NCBI RefSeq assembly: GCF_000685805.1
Contig: NZ_JMKP01000004.1
Location: 70,502-134,501 of the forward strand
Direction: 5' to 3'
Length of the DNA stretch: 64,000 nt
From: Psychrobacter phenylpyruvicus DSM 7000 = NBRC 102152
GTDB lineage: Bacteria; Pseudomonadota; Gammaproteobacteria; Pseudomonadales; Moraxellaceae
The notes beneath the pieces were generated by a model, which saw nothing but the letters and a program-made list of their open reading frames with translations, did not search any database and was not told the origin of the DNA. Positions 49,973-58,271 of this stretch are shown piece after piece (within the stretch, counting starts at the first letter, position 1; every line of letters starts with the position of its first letter). Made by a program: the position numbers and the translations under genes.

Positions 49973-50486
49973 GATTAATTAGTGGCTTAATTGTAATAGA
50001 GAAATTTTTGTCCAAATACCCAAAGAAAGCCAAGTTAACTTATTAGTAATCACTAAGTTAACTGGATAGTAATTAACAGGAGCTTAACCATTAATCAGTA
50101 CTAAAGTTGTGGATTTTAGGCGTCGATATTATAGCAAACTAAGGGGCTAAATTATCGACTGTTTAAGCTTTATCAAAGGGAGGTAATAGCTAATTTGAGA
50201 CCGTAGTCTTCAATTTTCAATGCTAATTTAGTCATTCTTTGAAATTAATTACAATATTTAATGATTGGAAGCTAAAAAAGCCTTAATAGACGGTTATGTC
50301 CATTAAGGCATTTAAAAATTACTTACTCTCTAGGGTTAATGCTTCTAAGGCTAATAACTTTGATCTGAGGACTAATACCTTAGAGGTTTAATAAGGTAAT
50401 AGTCTGCTAAGTTAACTAACTAAGGGGTATGGTGCAGTTTTGTAAAGTGTATTGGTTAAGGTTAAAAAGATTAAACAGGCAATTTG
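49973..50486. other. Intergenic region iscR / UbiJ-like gene
   Basis: About 510 bp containing the isc upstream region and one terminator for the 50487-51122 gene. I see no further gene or repeat. Confidence 0.5.
50274..50309 (-). terminator. Terminator of the UbiJ-like gene
   Basis: On the minus strand a 12-bp stem (GCCTTAAT.GAC type) with a 6-nt loop is followed by six T. It lies 180 bp after the stop codon. Confidence 0.75.
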
Positions 50487-51122
50487 TTAGCTCAACCAGC
50501 CAATCACCGAGATGATAGCAATCAATGAAGCCACGATAAGGGCAATCATAGTGGTTTTTTGCTTACTATGAGCTTCCTTTAAGCTAATCTCCAGCTCACG
50601 GTTACGCATACTCAAGGCATTAAGTTGTTGCTGCTGCTCTTCAATACGAGCTTTATAGTCAGGTTTGTTTTGCTCTTTTGCCTCTTCAGCTTTTTCTTTG
50701 CCTTTACCTTTAACTGTCTTGATAATCCCCTGGAATAGACTAGCGACACCTAGCTGCGATAAAAAGTTACGAACCTCGCTGACTGTTTCGGTACCGCCAC
50801 GCATGGTGATTTTATTGATCTGAGTCACATCATTACTAATCAGAGAATTAATTAACTGATGACTATAAGCATTAATGACCACATCAGGCTCAGTGGTAGA
50901 AGGAGGCAGCTCGCTGTCTAATAAGATACCCTTATTGGTGAAAGTAGCATAAAACTGAGTGTGAGGCAGGTAGCTGCGGACACAGACCACAGTATTTTTT
51001 TGAGCCAATGGATAGACTGCTTTACGTAGGTTTGCATCGAATCTTAAAACAAGGGTAATAGCAGACTCTGCAAATACCAGTACAATATTGAGTAGAGAGT
51101 TTGAAATTGAATTTTGACTCAT
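50487..51122 (-). CDS. SCP2/UbiJ-like membrane-anchored protein
   Basis: A 211-aa protein. Residues about 10-120 have the pattern of an SCP2-like lipid-binding domain as in UbiJ (LRFDANLRKAVYPLAQKNTV; PDVVINAYSHQLINSLIS; ITMRGGTETVSEVRNFLSQL). Then follow a coiled coil (RIEEQQQQLNALSMRNRELE) and a C-terminal transmembrane helix (TTMIALIVASLIAIISVIGW). UbiJ has an SCP2 domain and coiled coil but no such anchor, so a ubiquinone role is only a possibility. Confidence 0.6.
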   Translation of the reverse strand: MSQNSISNSLLNIVLVFAESAITLVLRFDANLRKAVYPLAQKNTVVCVRSYLPHTQFYATFTNKGILLDSELPPSTTEPDVVINAYSHQLINSLISNDVTQINKITMRGGTETVSEVRNFLSQLGVASLFQGIIKTVKGKGKEKAEEAKEQNKPDYKARIEEQQQQLNALSMRNRELEISLKEAHSKQKTTMIALIVASLIAIISVIGWLS

Positions 51123-51584
51123 ACTAAACCTATTTGAATTTTGTTATACGAAGAGATGGCTCATCATATTTATTAACGTTAGCGAATTTTGCTGACTAGT
51201 GCTGATTAAGATGACAAGCTTTCAGTCATCTAGAAATTATAACTGTCATTTATGAAAAATTTGATAAATAATAGCATAAAGTAACGTACTCGCTATAAGT
51301 ATGATACGGATTAATAAAATTAATTGCTAAATAAGGCAGAAGTAATAAAAAGTTATAAAATATACGATATCACTTGAAACAACGTGGTTTTAGAGGTATA
51401 AAGTCAATGTAAGTGGTGTCTCAAGCTGATTTCAGTAAGCAAATGGAAAGTAAAATGTAAATTTGCTTGCACATTTCTAAACCCCTTGCTATAACAGCAG
51501 GAGAAACCCCACGTTCAGAAAATACTAAAATATAAAATAGTGCATTTTTTTTGCACTGATGTATAGTATTTAAGGGCTTGGTTA
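51123..51584. other. Intergenic region upstream of hup
   Basis: About 460 bp of AT-rich sequence between divergent genes. I see no small gene or strong hairpin apart from the hup promoter at its right end. Confidence 0.5.
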
Positions 51585-51613
51585 TTGCTTATTTAGTTTT
51601 TAAGCGATAGAAT
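51585..51613 (+). promoter_or_regulatory. hup promoter
   Basis: TTGCTT (51585-51590) and TAGAAT (51608-51613) with a 17-bp spacer, 38 bp before the ATG. AAAGGAAG is the ribosome site. Confidence 0.65.
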
Positions 51614-51650
51614 TTACCTCCGAATTTAAATCTTTTTAAAGGAAGTCTCT

Positions 51651-51923
51651 ATGAACAAATCAGAATTAGTAGATAGCATCGCTGAGAAAAGTGGTCTGAA
51701 CAAAACTCAAGCTGCTGACGCTCTTAATGCTATGATGGAAAGTGTTGGTGAAGCTCTAGAAAACAACGACACTATTTCATTAGTAGGTTTCGGTACATTT
51801 AGCGTTAAAGATCGTAAAGCGCGTACTGGCCGTAACCCTAAGACTGGTGATGAGCTTCAGATTCCAGCAAGCCGTGTACCACACTTTAAAGCAGGTAAAG
51901 GCCTTAAAGATCGCTTAAACTAA
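51651..51923 (+). CDS. hupB: DNA-binding protein HU
   Basis: A 90-aa HU/IHF-fold protein: MNKSELVDSIAEKSGLNKTQ, SLVGFGTFSVKDRKARTGRN, PKTGDELQIPASRVPHFKAG. It bends and compacts DNA nonspecifically and is also a cofactor of phage recombination. Located just before ppiD as in E. coli. Confidence 0.95.
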   Translation: MNKSELVDSIAEKSGLNKTQAADALNAMMESVGEALENNDTISLVGFGTFSVKDRKARTGRNPKTGDELQIPASRVPHFKAGKGLKDRLN

Positions 51924-51973
51924 GCCGATTATGCGCTAAGTTCAGCGAGCACCATGTCTGATTGCAGACAATA

Positions 51974-51998
51974 ACGCACCTTAGGGTGCGTTTTTTTT
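51974..51998 (+). terminator. hup terminator
   Basis: Stem ACGCACC / GGTGCGT with a TTAG loop, followed by eight T. Confidence 0.9.
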
Positions 51999-52065
51999 GT
52001 GTCGGACCTTATTTTCACGTATGATATTGCGTTAACCTCTTATTAACTTATGACTGATATGTACT

Positions 52066-53940
52066 ATGGAATCGATACGTAATTTTCTTAAAAGTTGGCC
52101 TGGCAGAATTTTCTTAATGCTTTGTTTATCCCCTTTGGTAATCTTAGGCCTTGAAAGCTATTTTACCGGGTCAGCAAATGCAAATGATGTGGCTAAAGTA
52201 GGTGATCAAACGATTAGCCGTGCTGAATACCAAGATGCTATTAATAATCGCAGAAATGAGTTACTGCAAAATGGTGTAGAGGCCAGTGCCATTAATACCA
52301 ATGCCCTAAATCGTGAAGTTCTAGAAAGCCTAATCAACCGAGCTGTACTTAGAAACCAATCGGAGCAGCTGGGCATGCACGTATCAGATCAGGTTATCAA
52401 CGACTTGCTGTTACAAGATCCTCAGTTTTTAGACGAAAATGGTCAGTTCTCAAACGATCGCTTTGCCTTTGCATTACAGCAGCAGGGCATCACCAAAGAC
52501 CAGTTATTTGCGCAGTATCGTCAACAGCTAAACCTAATGCAGCTTTATGCCAGCGTGGCACAAACAGCGCTTTACCCAGAAGCTGAGATTAATGACCTAC
52601 TGGCACTACAACTCGAAACTAGAGATGTTTGGGTCTATCGCTTGCCTTGGGAGCAGTACAAAGACAAAGTGTCTGTATCTAACAAAGAGATTGAAGACTA
52701 CTATAATGAGCATAAAAATGAGCTAAATAGCGTAGCTATGGTTGATTTGGCGTATATTCAACTTGATCCAAGCAAGATAACCGTTGAGGAAGTGAGCAAA
52801 GAGGAAGTTCAGGCTCAGTATGATGCGTTCAAAGCCAACTATGCGGGTAATTACAGCCAAAAGCTTAGTCAAATTTTGGTGACAGGTGACAACGCCCAAA
52901 AAACCATACAGCAAATTGAAAACCGCCTGAAAAAAGGTGAAAGCTTTGAAGCATTGGCCAAAGAATTCTCTGAAGATCCAGTCAGTGCGGCCAAAGGTGG
53001 TGATATCGGAACCTTTAATCCTGATGTGTTTGGGGCAGATGGTTCAAAAGTTGCTCAAGCCATTGAAGGGTTGAATAAAGGGCAAGTTTCAGCCCCTGTC
53101 AAAACCAGCTTTGGTTATCAGTTATTTAAAGTTACTGAAATGTCTGGTGCGGGTGTACCAAGTTTAGACAGTATGCGCGAGGAGCTGGTGGCACAGGCCA
53201 AACGTCAAAAGCGTGAGGAGCTGATTGCTGATAAGATTACTCGCATTAATGAGATGGCCATTGATGGGGTAAGTATTGAAGATATTGCCCAACAAGAAGA
53301 GCTGAGTGTACAGAAAATTAAAGATTACACTAAAAAAGGCAATAAAACAGTTCTGGCTCAGCCAGCGGTTATTGAAGCTGCCTTTGATGACTATGCTATT
53401 CAAGATGAGTCAGTGAGTGCCAGCATTAAAGTGAATAACGGAACACTGTGGGTTCAGCCTACTAACTATCGTCCAGTTAAGCCTTTGACGTTGCAACAAG
53501 CTACTGCAAAAATCAAAAACATTTTAGTACAGCAAAAAGCCAGTGCTCAAGCTTTGGCAGCGGCTCAAAATATCAGTAAAACGGTAAATAATAAAGGGAT
53601 GCAAGCAGTCCAAGCTAAATTCCAGTCGTTAGGTAATGTCAACCGTCAAAGCCCATTGCTGACAGCTAAGGAACAGGCCATTGCATTTAGTAAAGACAGT
53701 ACTGGTGGCAAGCAAGTGGCTGTTTCTGAGAAAACAAATGAAGGGGCAACAGTTCTAGTATTGGGTCCTATCACTAAGGGCTCTATGCAGGATGTACCCG
53801 CAGCTGAGCTTTCGCAAGCGATGTTTGATATGAGAAGTATCCGTGGCCAAGAGTATTTCAGCGATTATGTAGAGTACTTAAAAGGCGCTACAAAAATTGA
53901 AAAGAACGAAAAAGTGATTAATGAGGTAGGGGGAGTGTAA
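52066..53940 (+). CDS. ppiD: Periplasmic folding chaperone PpiD
   Basis: A 624-aa inner-membrane protein with one N-terminal anchor (IFLMLCLSPLVILGLESYF). The SurA_N-like chaperone region spans about 35-180 (VGDQTISRAEYQDAINNRRN), and a parvulin domain about 255-370 (SQILVTGDNAQKTIQQIENR; FSEDPVSAAKGGDIGTF; FGYQLFKVTEM). It works at the SecYEG exit on outer-membrane protein precursors. Length matches E. coli PpiD (623 aa). Confidence 0.93.
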   Translation: MESIRNFLKSWPGRIFLMLCLSPLVILGLESYFTGSANANDVAKVGDQTISRAEYQDAINNRRNELLQNGVEASAINTNALNREVLESLINRAVLRNQSEQLGMHVSDQVINDLLLQDPQFLDENGQFSNDRFAFALQQQGITKDQLFAQYRQQLNLMQLYASVAQTALYPEAEINDLLALQLETRDVWVYRLPWEQYKDKVSVSNKEIEDYYNEHKNELNSVAMVDLAYIQLDPSKITVEEVSKEEVQAQYDAFKANYAGNYSQKLSQILVTGDNAQKTIQQIENRLKKGESFEALAKEFSEDPVSAAKGGDIGTFNPDVFGADGSKVAQAIEGLNKGQVSAPVKTSFGYQLFKVTEMSGAGVPSLDSMREELVAQAKRQKREELIADKITRINEMAIDGVSIEDIAQQEELSVQKIKDYTKKGNKTVLAQPAVIEAAFDDYAIQDESVSASIKVNNGTLWVQPTNYRPVKPLTLQQATAKIKNILVQQKASAQALAAAQNISKTVNNKGMQAVQAKFQSLGNVNRQSPLLTAKEQAIAFSKDSTGGKQVAVSEKTNEGATVLVLGPITKGSMQDVPAAELSQAMFDMRSIRGQEYFSDYVEYLKGATKIEKNEKVINEVGGV

Positions 53941-53982
53941 GACTCAGCTTAGCCGAGGTTATTTACTCCATTTAATTGAACC

Positions 53983-54017
53983 AAAAAAATACCGCCTCAA
54001 TTTGAGGCGGTATTTTT
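53983..54017. terminator. Bidirectional terminator ppiD / purH
   Basis: Stem ATACCGCCTC / GAGGCGGTAT with a five-base loop, flanked by A7 and T5. It serves both convergent genes. Confidence 0.9.
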
Positions 54018-54067
54018 GTTTCTATTTAAGTAATACAGCAAGTTATTCACTTATAGAACGGGTTCAA

Positions 54068-55642
54068 TTAGTGACGGAAATGGCGCATACCGGTGAATAC
54101 CATAGCGATACCGTGCTCATTAGCAGCTGCAATGGTTTCATCATCACGGATTGAGCCACCTGGCTGAATAATGGCTTTAATGCCAACTTCAGCAGCGTTA
54201 TCAATACCATCTCTGAATGGGAAGAAGGCATCAGATGCCATAACAGCCCCTTCAGTCTTAAGCTTAGCATGCTCTGCTTTAATAGCCGCAATACGAGCTG
54301 AGTTAACACGGCTCATCTGACCAGCGCCAATACCGATTGTACGCTTATCTTTACCGTATACAATGGCGTTAGACTTAACATATTTGGCCACAGTCCAAGT
54401 AAATAGTAAGTCCTCTAACTGCTCAGCAGTTGGCTGTAAGTCGGTTACTACCTGTAAATCATCTGCAGTGATTAAGCCTAAGTCTTGGTTCTGAATCAAT
54501 AAACCGCCCGTCACACGCTTATAATCAAATTGGGCAGCACGGTTTTTGGGGTCAGGCAACTCACCACAAGTTAAAACACGAACGTTTTTCTTCGCAGCGG
54601 TAATGTCAAGCACGCCTTGCTCTAGGCTTGGGGCAATAATAACTTCAGCAAACTGTGTGTCAACGATAGCTTGAGCGGTTTGCTTAGTTAATGGACGATT
54701 GAAGGCAATAATACCACCAAACGATGACTCAGGATCGGTGCTAAAGGCTGTCTTGTAAGCTTCGGTTTGATCAGCATTGATTGCCACACCGCAAGGGTTA
54801 GCATGCTTAACAATCACACAAGCAGATTCAGAGAATGATTTTACACACTCTAAAGCAGCATCGGTATCAGCGATGTTATTGTAAGACAGCTCTTTACCCT
54901 GATGCTGCTTAGCGGTAGAGATGCTGCCTTCGCCTGAGCCGTTCTCTTCCACATAGAAAGCGGCCTGCTGATGCGGGTTTTCACCATAGCGTAAATCTTG
55001 AGCTTTTTTCAATTGTAGGTTGAAAGTACGAGCGAAGTTATCTGGCTCTTCAAACGACTGTAAGCGGCTGCCCAAGAAATTAGCAATCATGCCGTCGTAA
55101 TGAGCGGTGTGTTCAAAGGCTTTAACTGCCAAATCAAAACGGGTCTTTTGCGATAGGCTACCCGCTTCTTTTAGCTCATTCAAAATAGAATCGTAGTCTG
55201 CAGGATTGGTAACGATAGCTACGTGCTCATGGTTTTTAGCAGCAGAGCGAACCATGGTAGGACCACCAATATCGATGTTTTCAATAGCATCTGCTTTGGT
55301 TACATCTGGTTTTGCAACCGTTTGGGCAAAAGGATATAGGTTGACCACAACCAAGTCGATAGGGCGAATACCGTGCTCGCTCATGACGGCGTCATCTTGA
55401 CCACGACGGCCTAAAATACCGCCATGAATTTTTGGATGTAGGGTTTTTACACGGCCATCCATCATCTCAGCGAAGCCAGTGTAGTCTGCTACTTCAGTTA
55501 CTGCGATGCCATTTTCAGACAGTAGACGATAAGTACCACCTGTTGACAATAAATCATATCCTGCTTCGATTAGACCTTTGGCAAAGCTTTCGATTTGAGC
55601 TTTATCAGAAACAGAAATAAGAGCGTACGGCTTATCAGACAT
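54068..55642 (-). CDS. purH: Bifunctional AICAR formyltransferase / IMP cyclohydrolase
   Basis: A 524-aa enzyme for the last two steps of IMP synthesis. The N-terminal MGS-like cyclohydrolase domain shows [47 protein letters not shown]. The C-terminal transformylase shows [35 protein letters not shown] and IGAGQMSRV. The second ATG (55642) fits the family start better; the ATG 12 nt upstream is possible. Downstream of fis on the same strand. Confidence 0.96.
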   Translation of the reverse strand: MSDKPYALISVSDKAQIESFAKGLIEAGYDLLSTGGTYRLLSENGIAVTEVADYTGFAEMMDGRVKTLHPKIHGGILGRRGQDDAVMSEHGIRPIDLVVVNLYPFAQTVAKPDVTKADAIENIDIGGPTMVRSAAKNHEHVAIVTNPADYDSILNELKEAGSLSQKTRFDLAVKAFEHTAHYDGMIANFLGSRLQSFEEPDNFARTFNLQLKKAQDLRYGENPHQQAAFYVEENGSGEGSISTAKQHQGKELSYNNIADTDAALECVKSFSESACVIVKHANPCGVAINADQTEAYKTAFSTDPESSFGGIIAFNRPLTKQTAQAIVDTQFAEVIIAPSLEQGVLDITAAKKNVRVLTCGELPDPKNRAAQFDYKRVTGGLLIQNQDLGLITADDLQVVTDLQPTAEQLEDLLFTWTVAKYVKSNAIVYGKDKRTIGIGAGQMSRVNSARIAAIKAEHAKLKTEGAVMASDAFFPFRDGIDNAAEVGIKAIIQPGGSIRDDETIAAANEHGIAMVFTGMRHFRH

Positions 55643-55871
55643 AGTTTTTCCCATAGTGTATACGATAAAAAGGGTGATTAGATTCTGAAATCATCGTGGG
55701 TTTTTAGTAATTGTCTTAACCGTGTTAGGCTAAGACCCGAGTATATTAGAGCAAAATAGAAAATATGACAAAACTTTAATCCACTAGGAGCAAAGCTTGT
55801 TGTCGAATTATCTGTTTTGTCGCTAATATAAAAAGTTAATTTTAAAAAAATATAAAAATAAAATAAAAAGA

Positions 55872-56159
55872 TCACATCAAACCATACTGCTGCATCTTCT
55901 TACGCAAAGTGCCTCGATTTAATCCCAATATTAGAGCAGTCTTTGATTGATTGCCCTGGGTTTGCTCAAGAACGACTTCCAATAGCGGTTTTTCAACTTC
56001 TTGCAGTATGGTCTGGTATAGATTGGTCGCTGTTTCTCCTTCAAGCTCAATAAAATACTGCTCAACCGCTTGTTGTACATGAAAACGAAGCGGCATACGA
56101 CCTTCGCTATCGTTAGCTAAAAGGCTTACGTGACTTGAAGAAGAGATTTGGTTGTCCAT
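55872..56159 (-). CDS. fis: Nucleoid-associated protein Fis
   Basis: A 95-aa protein with a Fis C-terminal helix-turn-helix (QGNQSKTALILGLNRGTLRK KMQQYGL) and the central region VEQYFIELEGETATNLYQTI, where E. coli has similar helices. It bends DNA and affects rRNA synthesis and site-specific recombination. It lies between prmA and purH, an order also common in Acinetobacter. Confidence 0.93.
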   Translation of the reverse strand: MDNQISSSSHVSLLANDSEGRMPLRFHVQQAVEQYFIELEGETATNLYQTILQEVEKPLLEVVLEQTQGNQSKTALILGLNRGTLRKKMQQYGLM

Positions 56160-56251
56160 AGCTTTATAATAAATCTAATAGTGAATAAAAGGTGGGTTTA
56201 AACTTTAATTTAAACCTTAATGATATTTCTCATCAAATCAGGCCAATGCGA

Positions 56252-57175
56252 TTAACCCTTAAAAGTACCCGATAAGCGATGCCAATGGGAATCGTCATGA
56301 TTGTCATTTTTTTCATAAGAATGACGGGTATCTAGGTTAAACCAAGGCTGATAAGCACTAATAACGTCTTCTAGCTGCTCGGAGATGAGACCTGCCAGCA
56401 CAATGCCACCTTCAGGCTTGATCAAAGTAGCCAGATAAGGAGCCAGCTCCATTAAAGGCTTGGCTAAGATGTTCGCAGCAATAATATCTGCTTTAGGAAT
56501 ATCCCCGGCTTCAAAAGCTTTGGCGAAGTCTTTAGGTAAAAACGCCTGTAATTGCTGATCCACATCATTACGCTCAGCATTTTGCTTGGTGGCTAAAACG
56601 GCCTGAGGATCAATATCAACACTGTAGACTTGTTTCGCGCCTAGTAGCAAAGCCGCAATGCCTAAGATGCCTGAGCCACAACCATAATCAATAACGATTT
56701 TGTCTGATAAGTCTTGGTCAGTTAACCAGTCTAGGCATAGACGGGTAGTGGCATGATAGCCAGTACCAAAGGCTAAGCCTGGATCCATCATGATGTTAAT
56801 CGCCTCTGGATTAGGAGGGGTCATCCACTTAGGAACAATCCATAAATTGTTGGTACATTCAATAGGGGCGTAATGTGACATCCACTCGCGCTCCCAATCG
56901 GTATCAGCAAGGGCAGTGGTCCAGACGCGTCGGGCATTAACTTGCACAGCGATGGTCTGTGCTGCCGCTTCAATATCTTGCGCATTATCTGCGGTAAACA
57001 GACCGGTTAGGATAACTTCGTCCCATAAAGGAGACTGACCAGGCAATGGCTCAAATAATGGCTGATCTCCAGCATCTTCTAAGCTAATTGAAAGCGCGCC
57101 TTCTTCTAATAACAGGCTTTCCGCTAAGTCCACATCTTGCTTTGCACACTGCAGGTGTAATTGCTGCCAATCCAT
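56252..57175 (-). CDS. prmA: Ribosomal protein L11 methyltransferase
   Basis: A 307-aa enzyme. The N-terminal substrate domain (MDWQQLHLQCAKQDVDLAES) is followed by the AdoMet domain: DPGLAFGTGYHATTRLCLDW, VIDYGCGSGILGIAALLLGA, VYSVDIDPQAVLATKQNAER and ADIIAANILAKPLMELAP. It trimethylates L11 lysines and the N-terminus. Confidence 0.95.
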   Translation of the reverse strand: MDWQQLHLQCAKQDVDLAESLLLEEGALSISLEDAGDQPLFEPLPGQSPLWDEVILTGLFTADNAQDIEAAAQTIAVQVNARRVWTTALADTDWEREWMSHYAPIECTNNLWIVPKWMTPPNPEAINIMMDPGLAFGTGYHATTRLCLDWLTDQDLSDKIVIDYGCGSGILGIAALLLGAKQVYSVDIDPQAVLATKQNAERNDVDQQLQAFLPKDFAKAFEAGDIPKADIIAANILAKPLMELAPYLATLIKPEGGIVLAGLISEQLEDVISAYQPWFNLDTRHSYEKNDNHDDSHWHRLSGTFKG

Positions 57176-57246
57176 AATGATCCTTAGGATAAATAAACTT
57201 TATAAAACCGTATATTTTAACGTGATACTACTTAGGTTGATAGCCT

Positions 57247-58137
57247 TTATCTTGATAGAGCAGCTTTTGCTTCCTTAATAACTCGAGTGTTGCCCTGTGC
57301 CTGTCCAGCTATCAAAATAATTTGCCACAAGGCTCTTTTTCTGGCTTCGGTCTGAGCAACCACCAATCCACGACGGGCCATAGCTTCTGCCTTCAGTGGT
57401 TGGTTTTGTTTTAAAGCCACTTGACCCAAATAGAAGTAGACTGCTGAGGACTGAGGGGCCAAACGCTGTGCTCGGGTGAAAGTGGCCTGAGCGGCAGAGA
57501 CTTGTCCTTGACGCAGTTGCTCAACGCCAGTGTCCATTAGCTTTTGAAAAGCAGGAAGATTGCTACCATCTTGGATAGGGGCTGGCTTATTAGTCGGTTT
57601 TTTTGAATTTTGACGCGCCTGCTCCAGTAAGCTTTGATGTACTGTTTTGGCATCTGTTACAGGAGGCTTAACTACCGGAGCCTCATTGGTGGCATTAGGG
57701 ATAGGAGAGGTAGGTATGGTTTGACCCACAGCCTTAGGGTTGACACTAGTCGTGCTGTCATCAGAAGGGATAGGCTCTTGACTACTTTCGGTACGAGACT
57801 GCTGTAGCGGATAGGAAGTTTGGTGTTCAACTCTCAAATCTTGTACCCCAGTCTCTATATCGTTTGCTGCCTGTGAAATAGGATAATCCTCTTCTAAATC
57901 CTGATAAGCGGTAGAAGAAGAGTCTGCAGGAGTAGCTGTATTGGGGCTGGTTTGAGTGGTGGGCTGAGTCACAGTCACTGCGGAGGGGGTCGATAAGCCA
58001 CCTGTGCTTTGGCATCCCGTTAGCACACCCACCATGAGTACGCTAAGGGCTGAGCTCATTAGTAAGGACTTTAAGGGACTAACTTTGACAGAGGTTTTAG
58101 CCGCTGTTGTAACAGATACTTGGGATTGCATAGACAT
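57247..58137 (-). CDS. TPR-like lipoprotein
   Basis: A protein of about 296 aa. A lipoprotein signal precedes the lipobox VLTGC (hydrophobic segment LLMSSALSVLMVGVLTG). A long Ser/Thr/Pro-rich linker follows, and the C-terminal 100 residues contain TPR-like helices (LMDTGVEQLRQGQVSAAQAT; AVYFYLGQVALKQNQPLKAE). The exact start is uncertain because several ATGs cluster near 58137-58131. It precedes no obvious partner; the upstream neighbour is mrcB, so a cell-envelope role is possible. Confidence 0.7.
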   Translation of the reverse strand: MSMQSQVSVTTAAKTSVKVSPLKSLLMSSALSVLMVGVLTGCQSTGGLSTPSAVTVTQPTTQTSPNTATPADSSSTAYQDLEEDYPISQAANDIETGVQDLRVEHQTSYPLQQSRTESSQEPIPSDDSTTSVNPKAVGQTIPTSPIPNATNEAPVVKPPVTDAKTVHQSLLEQARQNSKKPTNKPAPIQDGSNLPAFQKLMDTGVEQLRQGQVSAAQATFTRAQRLAPQSSAVYFYLGQVALKQNQPLKAEAMARRGLVVAQTEARKRALWQIILIAGQAQGNTRVIKEAKAALSR

Positions 58138-58271
58138 AATTTCAATCCAAATTAGTAAGTTGGGGCAGAGAATAAGCAAAGCCGACTCAGTGATGAGCCA
58201 GCTTTGTTACTCTCCTAAAGTCGATGTTAAAAAATACCACGGTAAACAAGCAAGCTTAGTTAGATTGGGCG

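Noticed and set aside
54064-54309. 81-codon minus-strand frame inside purH
   Set aside because: Out of frame with purH on the same strand and covering its conserved C-terminus; a shadow.
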